A DNA stretch of 64,000 nucleotides from Lathyrus oleraceus (GCF_024323335.1 NC_066581.1:349498409-349562408), one strand, 5' to 3'. Shown: positions 44,701 through 56,016, counted from the stretch's first letter. Numbers and translations: made by a program. The notes: generated by a model from the letters alone, not told the origin.

Positions 44701-45620
44701 GATTTTGCATGACAACATCTAGGCTCGAGTCGTAGTCTCCCTAGAGTTGTGTCTCCCTCTGTTATTTGGTTAGGCTAGAACCCTTGTCCCTGCGTAGGGG
44801 AACTACATCGCCCTGATCTTCATACCAGATGAAGTATGTAGGCAGGAGATTGAGCTGATCTCTCCGGGCGCCTTTTCTTTCTTTTGTGTGTGTTGTTTGA
44901 CCTTTGCTAGGCTCGAGTCCCCGTACTCCTTAGCATTTGCTGTCTGTTTGTGTGTGTTTGACAGTTATAGGCTGAGTCCCAGACTCCCTATCTATCTGTT
45001 GTGTCGTTTAGGTTCGGATGTCAATGTAAGTCCAGTGATTGGCATTTGGGCTCCACGTTTGCCTCTTTGCGTGTGTTTAGGTTCGGATGCTGACATAAGT
45101 CCATCGATTGGCAGTCGGGCTCCACGTTTGCCTGTGTCTTGTTTTGTTTGTGTGCGTGTCAGCCGAGCTACGAATGCTCTGATTCTTCTCTCGTCCGAGA
45201 AGATACGTATGCATAGGATGCAATATCCTAGCGAGCATGTGTCGTTTCCCCAGTCCGAACTACTTGGACTCTGATGTCTATGCCTGATAGACTAAGTAGG
45301 CCCAGGATGCGACATCCTGCCGAGTTCAGTTTCAGTCAGTCTCTCGCTTTCTTTTCAGCCAGTGTGTGTGTGTTTGAGCAGTGTTTAGCAACCAATTTCC
45401 TTTCTAGTGTGCGTGGATCCCGTAGAGTACTATGGATGCGTAGGGGTGCTAATACCTTCCCTTCGCATAACCGACTCCCGAACCCATTCTCTTTGGTCGC
45501 GAGACCTTTCCTTTCCCAGGTTTACTCTGAGCGTTTCCTTTCCCTCTTTTGGGATGAATAACGCACGGTGGCGGCTCTGTTGTTCTTTCTTTTCCCGCCG
45601 GTTTTTCGCGCGATGCGACA
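38800..45620 (+). repeat. 3' LTR of element A
   Basis: Near-identical copy of 19340-26159 (offset 19460, becoming 19461 after a one-base insertion at about 42426). It ends GATGCGACA at 45620 and is followed by the duplication CATAC. The hairpin modules lie at 44818-45319 and the TTCCTGT minisatellite at about 44404-44651. Confidence 0.95.
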
Positions 45621-45625
45621 CATAC
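45621..45625. repeat. Target site duplication CATAC, right copy
   Basis: Pairs with 19335-19339 and belongs to the interrupted minus-strand copia pol. Confidence 0.95.
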
Positions 45626-48387
45626 GAGACATCTGGTCGAGTACATAACATGGCATACATGATATATCCTATTGCAGATGCACATGGAATCTTATTCATG
45701 CGATCCCTTTCTTCCTTAGTTAAAGTGGATTGTGTTTTTGATAGACACGGGCCATGTTGCATATGTATGAATCCTTTCTTGGAATCATGCATATTAAAGC
45801 GTCTCAGCACTTTGTCTATGCACATACTCTGACTTAGGCCAAGCAGTTTTTGTGATCTATGTCTGTAGATTCTGATTCCTAATATATAGGCTGCTTCACC
45901 TAGGTCCTTCATAGAAAAGCATTTCCCCAACCAACACTTTACTTGTTGCAGGGTAGGGACATCGTTTCCAATGAGTAATATGTCATCTACATATAATACC
46001 AGGAAAACGATCATGCTCCCACTAACCTTCTTGTAGATACAAGGCTCATCCTCGTTCTTGATGAATCCATATTGTTTTACCGTTTCATCAAAACGAAGAT
46101 TCCAGCTTTTAGAAGCTTGCTTCAATCCATAGATTGATCTTTGTAACTTACATATATTTTGGGCTTCTTCTGGTATGTCAAATCCTTCAGGTTGTGTCAT
46201 GTAGACATCCTCAAGAAGATTCCCAATAAGGAAAGCAGTTTTGACATCCATCTGCCATATTTCATAATCATGATATGCAGCAATAGCAAGTAAAATCCGA
46301 ACAGATTTAAGCATTGCAACTAGTGAAAAGGTTTCATCATAGTCAACCCCATGAATTTGTTTATATCCTTTTGCAACCAGTCTTGCCTTATAGGTATGTA
46401 CCTTACCATCCATGTCAGTCTTATTTTTGAAGACTCACTTTCATCTTATAGGGTTAACTCCTACAGGAGGCTCTACCAAGGTCCAAACTTGGTTTATGTA
46501 CATGGAGTCCATTTCAGATTTCATGGCTTCTATCCACTTCTCAGACTCGGGACCAGTTATGGCCTCTTGGTAGGTCACATGCTCATCTTGATCCATGAGT
46601 AATACATCACCTTGATCAGTTATGAGATATCCAAATCTCTCAGGTTGGTGACGTATCCTGCTTGACCTACGCTGGTCTTGTTCTACTTGAGCCGGTTGCT
46701 CTTCCACAACTACTTGTGTTTCTTGCTCTAATTCCTCCATAGGTGTATCGATGCTTTGTGATTCTTGAATTTCTTCAAGCTCTACTTTCCTCCCACTGAT
46801 TCCTTTGGAAATAAAATCCTTTTCTAGGAAAACTCCAGTTCGAGCGACAAACACTTTGCCCTCAGAAGGATTGTAGAAGTAATACCCTCTTGTTTCTTTA
46901 GGATACCCCCACAAATAAGCATTTGTCAAATTTGGGCTCAAGCTTAGTTGAAATTTATCGTTTCACATAAACTTCGCAACCCCAAATCTTCATGTAAGAC
47001 ATATGTGGTTTCTTACCACTCCATATCTCATATGGTGTCTTCTCAACCTTTTTGGATGGAACACGGTTAAGTGTATAAGCTGTTGTCAATAGTGCATGTC
47101 CCCAAAAAGAGTTTGGAAGATCGGCGTGACTCATCATGGATCGGACCATGTCTAACAGGGTTCGATTTCTTCTCTCAGATACACCATTCCATTGGGGTGT
47201 TCCAGGAGGAGTAAGTTGGGATAGGATTCCACACTCTTTCAGATGGTCATCAAACTCTAGACTTAAATACTCACCACCTCGATCTGATCGAAGAGTTTTA
47301 ATATTCTTACCTAGTTGGTTTTGTACTTCATTCTTGAATTCCTTGAACTTTTCAAAGGACTCTAATTTGTGTTTTATTAAATACACATAACCATATCTAC
47401 TGAAATCAATAGTAAATGTGATGAAGTACTGAAAACCTCCTCTGGCTAGTATGTTCAGTGGTCCACATACATTAGTATGTACGAGGGCCAAAAGATCATT
47501 AGCTCTTTCACCTTTTCCTGTAAATGGATACTTTGTCATCTTTCCAATTAAACAAGATTTGCATGTCTCATATTATTCATAATCAAAAGAGTCCAAGAGT
47601 CCATCTTTATGGAGTTTGGAAATGCGTTTCTCATTTATGTGGCCTAATCAACAATGTCAAAGGTTAGTTGGATTTAACTCATTAGGTTTCACCCTTTTAG
47701 TATTAATGTTATAAATAGCCATTTCAAGATCAAGGACATATAGTCCATTGTTCATTTGTGCAGTAGCGTAGAATATATCATTCAAATAAATTGAGCAATA
47801 ATTGTTCTTTATTATAAATGAAAAACCAAACTTGTCCAAACAAGAAATGGAAATAATATTCCTGCTAATTGCAGGTACATAATAACAGTTCTCTAATTGA
47901 CTTATTAAACCACTAGGTAAAGTCAATACATAAGTTCCTACGGCTAAAGCAACAACCTTTGCTCCATTGCCAACTCGTAGGTCAATTTCACCTTTTGCCA
48001 AATCTCTACTCCTTTTTAGCCTCTGCACATTGGTAGAATTGTGAGAACCGCATCCAATATCTAATACCCATGATGTAGAAGTAGATAAATTAATTTCAAT
48101 AACAAAAATACCTGAAGTTGAAGTCTCTACTCCATTCTTCTTATCTTCTAGGTACTTTGGGCGGTTTCTCTTCCAGTGTCCGGTCTTACCGCAATAGAAG
48201 CAGATTTTCTTTGCTATGCCTCCACTAGGCTCCAAAGCAACAACAGTGGGTTTGGGTTTGGCAACTTCCTTGCCTTTCCCTTTATCACCCTGCTTGGTGG
48301 GTCTTTTGTTCTGTCTCTTTCCATTTCTGATCATCATAATGGACTTCCCTTTTGACTTCAGATTCTGCTCAGCAATTCTTAACATGG
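45626..48387 (-). pseudogene. Minus-strand Ty1/copia: gag C-terminus, protease, integrase, RT
   Basis: Read right to left. Gag end with zinc knuckle CFYCGKTGHWKRNR (last Cys replaced by Arg). Protease VLDIGCGSH (active-site DTG changed to DIG). Pre-integrase LGHINEKRISKLHKDGLLD and CKSCLIGKMTKYPF. Integrase 47539-46955 (RSDRGGEYLSLEF, GTPQWNGVSERRNRTLLDMV). Linker 46941-46441. RT from about 46440 (YKARLVAKGYKQIHGVDYDE, MDVKTAFL, catalytic YVDD within LVLYVDDILL), ending CTRPDVSY at the element A insertion. Nonsense codons break the frame at 47654-47640, near 47570 and near 46435, and there is a frameshift near 46950. Several stops are explained by C-to-T or G-to-A changes (TGG to TGA, CGA to TGA). 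Non-functional copia relic, younger than the plus-strand one. Confidence 0.93.
48383..48387. repeat. Target site duplication CATGG, left copy
   Basis: CATGG flanks the solo LTR on both sides (48383-48387 and 51826-51830) and lies in copia gag. Counted once it rejoins the gag frame (ELLAM-LRIAEQN). Confidence 0.95.
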
Positions 48388-48528
48388 TGTCATACCCCAA
48401 TTTTGTCCCTATCCCGATACAATTTTCATCTGATCCATGACCCTACTGCACATGCATACATTCATTATTTAAAAAAAAAATTTAAAAAAAATTTAAAAAA
48501 AAATTTTAAAAAAAATTTAACAAAAAAA

Positions 48529-48564
48529 GGGTAACCGGTTACCCTAATCAGCGTAACCGGTTAC
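48529..48564. repeat. Paired GTAACCGGTTAC palindromes
   Basis: GGGTAACCGGTTACCC at 48529-48544 is a perfect 16 bp palindrome, and GTAACCGGTTAC at 48553-48564 a perfect 12 bp one. A decayed third (GGTAACCAATTATACC) lies near 48602. They follow an A/T-run tract in the U3 side of the solo LTR. Confidence 0.85.
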
Positions 48565-49256
48565 ACAGACCCAAAATTGATTTTTTTGGCCCTTTTTGAC
48601 CGGGTAACCAATTATACCTGCGCAGGCAGCTGTAATAGGTCTGTTTTTTACACAATGTGTTTTTTTGATCACCCACTTCAACCCCTTTGCTACCCCTATA
48701 AATAGAACACTATCCTCACTCATTTTTCAAGCCTAGAAAGCCACAAAACCTCTGGAAAAATCACATTGAAGCTTCCTCTTTTCAACCTAAACCCTAACTC
48801 ACCCAAACCCTCTTTTCTTCTTTGAACCACCCAACCACCATGTAAAAGTCCACCATTTCCACACAACAACAACAATAGAAAACTTCTAACCTTCACTTAC
48901 ATAATCATTCACCACCACCACATAAATATACACCTTCCTTCTCTTCCATTTTTCTACCACAACAACCATAACCACCCTCTTCCAAGCTTTTTGCTTCATT
49001 CTCAAACCCAAACACAACAATAACCTAGTTTTGACACCACAATCTTGGTAATATTTTGGACTCAAACTCCTTGATATTTTTGGTTTTGTTTTGTGTTTAA
49101 AAATGGATTTTTACCCTTGGGTTGTATTTTGAGAGATATTTAAGTCAACTTTGAGACAAGTGGTTTTTGTTGGGTTTACACCCTTTTGGGGATTTTTTTG
49201 CTCTTACTACTTTTTATCCACCATTTTCAATCAAACTTTGTTTCTTGTTATCATTT

Positions 49257-49690
49257 ACATTTATTTGGTTGATGAGATCTATTAAATCATGACTATGTTT
49301 GTTTAGAGTTGATAAAACCTTCAATGCTTCAAACCTATTAATGATTGATCAATAGATCCTTCATGATACTTTGAGGCATTGATAGGTTGCCTCTATTTCA
49401 ACCATGTTTGGGTCATTTGATACATAGATGAAACCATTTACTTTACATTTGTTTCTTGTTATCATTTAATATTTATTGTTGTCTTGTTTTCACATTTATT
49501 TGGTTGACGAGTTCTATTAGATCATGACCATGTTTGTTTAGAGTTGATAAGACCTTCAATGTTTCAAATCTATTAATGATTGATCAATAGATCCTCCATG
49601 ATACTTTGAAGCATTGATAGGTTGCCTCTATTTCAACCATATTTGGGTCATTTTATACATAGATGAAATCATTTTCCTTACATTAACTTG
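49257..49690. repeat. Tandem duplication of about 235 bases in the solo LTR
   Basis: The stretch from CATTTATTTGGTTGATGAG to the CATAGATGAAACCATT region is repeated once about 235 bases later with some 8 percent differences. No coding content. Confidence 0.8.
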
Positions 49691-50631
49691 TTATTCCATT
49701 TGCTTATTGTTATTCTACTAACCACTAGCTACTAACTACTAACATTTATATTATTGCACTTTAATTCCTTGAAATTTATTTTATTGTCACTAACCATTAT
49801 TATTGTGATATTGTCATTCTTTATCTTGTGATTTACTTTTATGTTATTACCTTGTAATTTACACTCAAGTACTCATTATCATCATCATTGTACAAACTCA
49901 TCATGAATGTTTATTTATTTGTTATTTATTTTATTATCATCATACACTAAAAACAACAATAACATGATAAAATGGTAAGACCAAAAATATTCATTCCACT
50001 CTTAATCAACTAGGACTTAGAGGATTTCATCTTAGGACCTTTGCTTAGAAGCCTTCCTTTACTCTTTGAGATACTTTGTAAACACTTGGATTTTCATCCG
50101 TAACTTACATGCATATTGTAAGAATGGCATCATGGCACCACCTTAGGGGGACATGTTTGTAAGTCCATTATCCTTTGTTTAGCATAGGTCACTTTAGCAC
50201 ACAAAAGACTCTCTCTTGGGCTACCTTACAATGAGACTCTTTATTTTCTTGTTGGTTATTTTGCATTCACGTTGCATAAGCTAACATTCATAAGCAATCT
50301 CATTTTGAGACCATTGTCATAATTCGATTCATATGCACATGTAAATACAAACCTCGATCAATATCGAGTGCGCCTTTTCCAAATCAATCCAAAACACCCT
50401 TGTAAGTCGATCGCTTTTAAAGCATCGCCATCAACCTCACATAGCTTACTCTTGGGCTTTCTTACAGTGAGACCTATTCGATTTTTATCGAGTAGAAGAG
50501 CAATACACTAAATAAATTCACTTCATCCAAAACACAAATCTAAAACCTCGATCCAACGTCGAGTATTTTCTCTCAAACTCAATTGAAATACCCCGATTAA
50601 ATCAAAACATTTTTTTTACAATAAGTTGAGT

Positions 50632-51170
50632 GAAAAAGGAGTTGACTTTGATTTTTCAACTTCACTCCTCAATTGGACAAATACGAGTTTTCTTACTCGG
50701 TCAGTCGAACAATTATCATTTTTCGCCAAACATACAACTTAATCAAATCATTTTCTTAACAAACTATACGAAAAAGGAGATGGTTTTGAGCTTTCAATTC
50801 CTCTTCTCAAATGCTTGGATATGAGTTGTCTTACTCAGTCATTCGAGTATTTGTTGTTCATGCTAAAATACATCAACCATACCCAAACCTATTTTCATAA
50901 TCACTCGTATGAAAAAGAAAGTGGTCTAGAGTCTTCTATTCCCTTTCCCGATTATTAGGATACGAGTTGTCTTACTCAGTTATCCGAGTATTCGTCATTC
51001 GTTTAAAATACCTTAATCAACATTAAGATCCTTTCACAATTAAGGATGAAAAAGAAAGCGCTCTAGAGTCTTCTATTCCCTTTCCCGACTGTTAGGATAC
51101 GAGTTGTCTTACTCGACCATCCGAGTAATCTTCATCCAACCAAAAATCTCAACACAACCAATCTATCTTT
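50632..51170. repeat. Four imperfect repeats of about 139 bases
   Basis: Units start GAAAAAGG or GAAAAAGA at 50632, 50770, 50911 and 51048. Each contains a word of the form ATACGAGTTGTCTTACTC, in which CGAGT and ACTCG can pair. Upstream (50350-50560) lie further hairpins such as CTCGAT/ATCGAG and CTATTCGAT/ATCGAGTAG. Confidence 0.75.
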
Positions 51171-51388
51171 TCTCGCCCTCGTGCGATCGAAACCAATCAA
51201 AACATTCAACATATTAATCCAACTTGTCACCCCCGTGTGACCAAAACTCTGTTCAGAAAGAACACTGTTTAATCCTTTCTAATGCGCACAACAAACCAAT
51301 GCTTAAGCCTCCACCGAGAGTAGACAAGCCAACGTTTAGCCTTTAGAACGCGATCTAAACCGCTGTTCGATAAAAGACACCAACTAGC

Positions 51389-51467
51389 CGTAGTTCCCTG
51401 AACTACGAATGCTCTGATTTCCTTATTATGCCATAAGGATACGTAGGCAGGAGATTGTTGTATCTTC
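51389..51467 (+). repeat. Hairpin module in the solo LTR
   Basis: Three successive hairpins: CGTAGTTC/GAACTACG with loop CCT (51389-51407), TCCTTAT/ATAAGGA with loop TATGCC (51420-51439) and GGAGAT/ATCTTC with one G:U pair (51450-51467). Constant words CTCTGATT, ATACGTAGGCA and GCGAGCAC flank them, as in the LTRs of A and B. Confidence 0.85.
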
Positions 51468-51825
51468 GCGAGCACACTAATAAAAAACCTCCCATTTCCC
51501 TTTTCGAGGTTCTCATCCATTTCTATTTTTCAATATCTTATAACCCAAAGATAACAAACAAAAATAAATTAACACACGAAACGCACATTAGAACTAAAAG
51601 GTTCCCGTTGAGTACAACGGACGTAAGGGGTGCTAATACCTTCCCCTTACATAATCCACTCTCGAACCCGAATATGGTTGCGACGACCATTGTTTCATTT
51701 CCTAAAGGTTTTATCGATATTTTCCTATTCCTTCATTGGGATAAATAAAGTTCGGTGGCGACTCTGTTCGAACATTAATTTTTTCCGCGACCATCGCGAG
51801 GAATCGTATTTTTCGAGATGCGACA

Positions 51826-52404
51826 CATGGCTAGCAGTTCAGGAAGGGATTTGTCCATATCATTCATATTGAAATTTAGGACAAATTGACTGAATCTATC
51901 TAGCAACGATTGCAAGATCAAATCAGTCGCAAGTTCCTTTCCGAGGGGAAAACCCAACCTCTCAAGGTTTTCCACATACCCAATCATCTTGAGCACATGG
52001 GGACCTACAGGGGCTCCCTCAGCTAACTTGCCTTGAAAATGGGCTTTTAAAACTTTAAACCTTTCACGCCTTACTTGCTCTTGATAGAGCATCTTCAGGT
52101 GTTCGATCATATCGAACACTGCCATGTTCTCATGTTGCTTTTGCAACTCTGAGTTCATGGTAGTTAGCATGAGACAAGCAGTTTCATTGGCATCATCGAC
52201 ATGCTTTTTATAAACATCTCTTTTTGCCTTAGGTGCAGAACTAGGAGGTTCCTCTTCAGGAACAGGTTTCTCCAAGACATACAACTTTCTATCATATTTG
52301 AGGACAATCCTCAGATTTCGATGCCAATCCAGAAAATTTGTCCCAGAAAATTTTTCCTTGTCAAGGATTGATCGCAAAATCTTGTTAGAGGTGTTTGTTG
52401 TCAT
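51826..52404 (-). pseudogene. Minus-strand copia gag, N-terminal part
   Basis: Starts MTTNTSNKILRSILDKEKFS at 52404 and reads through FLDWHRNLRIVLKYDRKLYV, typical of plant copia Gag, and on to SLPELLAM, where the solo LTR interrupts it. No stop occurs in this piece. It continues at 48387 on the other side of the solo LTR. Confidence 0.92.
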
Positions 52405-54173
52405 GGTAATCTACATGAAAATAATGAAAATATAAGTATCAATAACATATTTAATTAGGCCTTTAATTAAATACGCTCCCACTATTTTACTCAAAACAAA
52501 TGACCCTCACCATTTGATTCGGAAAATCCCGTTGGAAGATTTTCTAGTTGGTCGAGATCCACATTTCACTTTGTTTTAAGTCCGCGTAGGCGAATTACAC
52601 AAAACTAGGTTATTTAGGTAGAAACTCCTTCCAATTGTATCTAGTACAACTCTCGAATATTTTAGTTGGGTGAATAACTCCTTATTCCAATCCATCACAT
52701 GGATTATTTCCAACTCTTGCTTCTAAACATATATAATCTTATTATAATTTGTTTAGTTAAGTTTGACCCATTGGTTTAGCAATTGGATATTACAATTATC
52801 CCATCACACCTTACTAATATAGAACATGCATCTCGCGTAGGCGAAACCTACATTATCCAATACTAGTCATGATGAGTGCTAAAACTTGGAAAGCATAAAC
52901 TTAATATTTAATTTGAGGGAATTTGCAATTATTCTGATGTCACCGGCTTATTTATCATATAAATCGTCTCTCACATGCATCAACATACATTCACATGCAT
53001 CAACATACATAATGAAACAGTTATGGCCCCTAGCGCAATTGTTCTCCCAAGCCAATGAGAGAACCTAAGCTAACCTAATAACGATCTAAGCTTCTCCAAG
53101 CAAGATCTTCAAGGTTGTCCTCCTTTGATATTGAATTCTTCTCTTTCTTCATAACATTATATTACATAAAAGAAACTCATTTTACATACGAGGGAGTTAG
53201 ATGAGAAAAGAAGTTACATTAAGAGATTAAAAGAGAGGCACGACACGTAGGTCGTATTTAAAAAACCCAAAACAAAATAAAGGAAAACTAAGGCCATAAC
53301 CGATCACCATAAGACAATAATAATAAACACGTTATTATTATTATTATTAATTTTAATTCTTTTAATTAATTAAAACCAAATTAAATTTCGGCGACCGATC
53401 ACACTACACAGAGTTAGCCGGGGGTCCACTGCCCGGTCAGCGGGAATGGGGGTTCCGCTGATAGATCAGCGGACGGGGGTCAAGGGGGCAGTCCCCCTGG
53501 CCGAAATTTTTAATGAATAATTCATTTGAAATCGAAGTCATTTTTTGCATCAACACTTGATACTTTAAAGCACAACTCTTGCACAGTCACAACCCTAATC
53601 GCATAACTCTTTGACAACACAACCCTTGTGCCGTCATTAACCCTAATGCACCAATTTCAGACCGTCAAACACACCTCGATTTTTGATTCAATATGATTGA
53701 TCAACACGTCATTGCTTCACCATACTAATGTCGGATCAAGAAGCAAACGACCATTGATCACTCAAAGGAAAACAACCATTAAGTGTTTGAATGAACGAAA
53801 TAGAAACAATATATCATATATACCGTATTTTACATCATTATTACTTATATCATATATATAACTTGATCGATCTCAATTGCGTAAACTATAGACGATCGAT
53901 ATATCGCTGCATCACCATACTAACATCGGATTCCGAAGCATAGTCAACATCAATGCCTGTACATCATTAGTAGGATTTTATCCCTCCAGTGTTTGACTAG
54001 GGATTAACTCCTTATCTCTCCAGTGTTTGGGGATTTGAAATAATGCTTGTACATCATCAGTAGGATTTTATCCGAAAGCATACAGTCAGCAATTATGGGT
54101 ATTTTGTTTTCGTCATCCTCCCTTCAATTTTTGCTAAAACAACAATTTTGATTAGTGAATGGGAGAAATATAT
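52405..54173 (-). repeat. Leader and 5' LTR region of the minus-strand copia
   Basis: Positioned upstream of the copia gag start. The leader includes TAGTGGGAGCGTATTT read on the minus strand. No clear tRNA-Met primer site was found, so the LTR/leader border is not set. A small repeat (CATCATTAGTAGGATTTTAT against CATCATCAGTAGGATTTTAT) lies at about 53960 and 54053. The right limit is cut by element B, which starts at 54174. No gene. Confidence 0.55.
53454..53473. repeat. Perfect 9 bp hairpin in a GC-rich island
   Basis: TCCGCTGAT and ATCAGCGGA face each other around AG. They sit in a GC-rich block (about 53410-53510) with GGGGGCAGTCCCCC nearby, in otherwise AT-rich copia leader/LTR sequence. 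Confidence 0.8.
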
Positions 54174-56014
54174 TGTAACACCCCAAAATTTGCCCTCCTT
54201 ATTCACGCATTCATTTTTAGGTCATTTAATATTAGATCCATTGCATTTCATCATGTCAATCAGAATCAGATCCAAGAAGCTTGAACATCATCCAGGACAC
54301 TTTGTGGGTTCTATTTAGATGATCAGTCAACACAAGGGAAAGACTTGAGTTACTTCCAACAGGGGTCTATTCGTCAGTCAAAACATTAATCTTGAAGGAG
54401 CAAAGGTTTGTTCATGAGCTGTCATGCTCGTTAGGCGAAGCCCATGTGTTTTGAAAAAAAAAATGAAAAAAAACGAAAATAAAATAATAATAATAATAAT
54501 AATAAAAATATTAATTAAATAAAAAAATAAATAAATATATAATAGAAAAAATCTTGGACTTGGACCTCTCTCATTTGAGCCCACAAAGCCATGAAAATCA
54601 GGTTATAAAAGAGGGAGAATAGACAGAAAAAGGAAGAGAAGCAAAACACTCTGAGGTTTCCTTGGAACAAAACCCTGGACAAAACCTGGAAAGAAACCTA
54701 GACAGAGAGAGTGAGAATTAATCTGCAGCAACCTCCAGGCAACTCTGAAAGGTACATTCTGACTCACACACTTTCAGCTCAAGTAAACCCTAACATTGGT
54801 TTGCAAATCCAACCGTGCCATTTGATTTCAACCGATCTCTCCACTCAGGTTTGCCCTATATCCATCATCTTTATGCCTTTAATTTGAATGCTCTAAATGT
54901 ATGAGGTATTATGGGTGAATTTGATACCCTTTTGATGCATGTGTTTGACAAGACATTTAGGCCTCCTACCCTTGGTTGCTTTTTGTGAATTTTAATGGCA
55001 TAATTCATGTGGTTACATTTTGATTTGGGGGCAACTCTTGGTTACCCTATTTTGTTTCTCTAACCTGTTTGTTGAGTTTTGTTTTGTGAGGGCTCATATA
55101 ACTCTTGCAGAGATGGTTTGCCTGGTGTTCCACTTTATTTGTGGGATACCGCCTGGAGGTTTCATTCCGATTACCTGTACTGACTCACTTTCTTTGATGG
55201 TGTTAGCTTGGGAGGATCCCCGGGTTTCCTTGTTCCGTTAATTACTGTTACTTCGGATCTTTATCCGTGTGGTACTTTTACATTTTCCCGTATTTTTACC
55301 GCTTTCTTAGCTGGAAGACCTCGATAGGAGGCAATGTTTTGTGTGTTTACTTTATGCAGGTTCCTTCGTCCAGGACTCTTTTTGCATGAGCATCCCTAAC
55401 CCTACAAACCCATTTATTTTTCTTCTCCTAACACGTTTACTCCTTCTACTATAGGCGAGTAAGTCTCCAAAGGTCGAGCATACGGTAGATTGCGTAGTAA
55501 CGTCGTTCGTCCAAAACCCAATCCATAACCCCGTAGTTAGCCGAACTACGGCTTGCTCTGATTCCCATTCCAGATGAGATACGTAGGCATAAGACGCGAT
55601 GTCTTAGCGAGCACAATTACCCTTAACCCCTAGGTAGCCGAGCTACGAAGACTCTGATTCTCATATTCAGATGGGATACGTATGCAGTGGATGCGACATC
55701 CGTGCGAGTCATTTCCTTTTGACCCTTTTTTTTAGTAAATAACACATTAGATAAACCCACACCCTTTAGACAAGAACTACAAAAGTGGATCCCGTAGAGT
55801 ACTATGGATGCGTAGGGGTGCTAATACCTTCCCTTCGCATAATCGACTCCCGAACCCAAGATTTGGTTGCGAGACCCTGTCTTATCCTTTCCTTTTTCCA
55901 AGTTTACTTCTAGCGTTTCCTTTCCCTCCTTTGGGATAAATAACGCACGGTGGCGACTCTCTTGTCTTTCTTCGCCAGTTGTTTTTTTCGCATTCCATTT
56001 TTCAGGTTGCGACA
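54174..56014 (+). repeat. 5' LTR of element B
   Basis: Begins TGTAACACCCCAAAATTTGC and ends GGTTGCGACA. An A/T-rich microsatellite (AATAATAATAATAAT) lies near 54485-54505. Two hairpin modules lie at 55532-55702, and the Tat LTR tail (GGGGTGCTAATACCTTCCC) at 55815. A stretch of about 70 codons open near 55020-55241 has no known domain. Confidence 0.92.
55532..55702 (+). repeat. Two hairpin modules in the element B LTR
   Basis: Copy 1: CGTAGTT/AACTACG with loop AGCCG (55532-55550), a weaker TTCCCAT/ATGAGA pair around TCCAG, and TAAGAC/GTCTTA with loop GCGAT (55590-55606). Copy 2: GTAGC/GCTAC with loop CGA (55634-55646), TCTCAT/ATGGGA with one G:U (55659-55676) and TGGAT/ATCCG with loop GCGAC and an end G:U pair (55688-55702). 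The constant words CTCTGATT, GATACGTAKGCA and GCGAG separate them. Confidence 0.85.
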
Positions 56015-56016
56015 GC

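Larger units (their letters stand above)
19340..45620 (+). mobile_element. Element A: full-length Ogre-type Ty3/gypsy (Tat) retrotransposon
   Basis: A complete 26.3 kb element bounded by LTRs of 6.82 kb and the target duplication CATAC. Order: 5' LTR 19340-26159, tRNA-Arg primer site, ORF1, gag-protease, intron, RT / RNase H / second RNase H / integrase, 2.7 kb 3' UTR, polypurine tract, 3' LTR 38800-45620. The extra ORF1, the intron between protease and RT, the second RNase H, the tRNA-Arg primer and the extreme size are the published hallmarks of Ogre. By eye the LTRs differ at six substitutions (19876, 19974, 20926, 23000, 24602, 25972, in left-copy coordinates) and one single-base indel near 22965. 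That is about 0.09 percent, or some tens of thousands of years at 1.3e-8 per site per year. The only coding lesion I see is a frameshift in gag near 29965. Confidence 0.95.
48388..51825 (+). mobile_element. Solo LTR of a third Tat/Ogre-lineage family
   Basis: A 3438 bp LTR starting TGTCATACCCCAATTTTGTC and ending GAGATGCGACA, with a perfect 5 bp duplication CATGG and no internal region. Its 3' end has the Tat tail (GGGGTGCTAATACCTTCCCC, then GATAAATAAAGTTCGGTGG). It probably arose by recombination between two LTRs of a full element inserted in copia gag. It contains palindromes at 48529-48564, a tandem duplication of about 235 bases at 49257-49690, four repeats of about 139 bases at 50632-51170 and a hairpin module at 51389-51467. 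It carries no gene. Confidence 0.92.

Noticed and set aside
51826..54173. tRNA-Met primer site and exact LTR borders for the minus-strand copia
   Set aside because: I looked for GCTCTGATACCA on the plus strand and found no convincing match, so no border is claimed.
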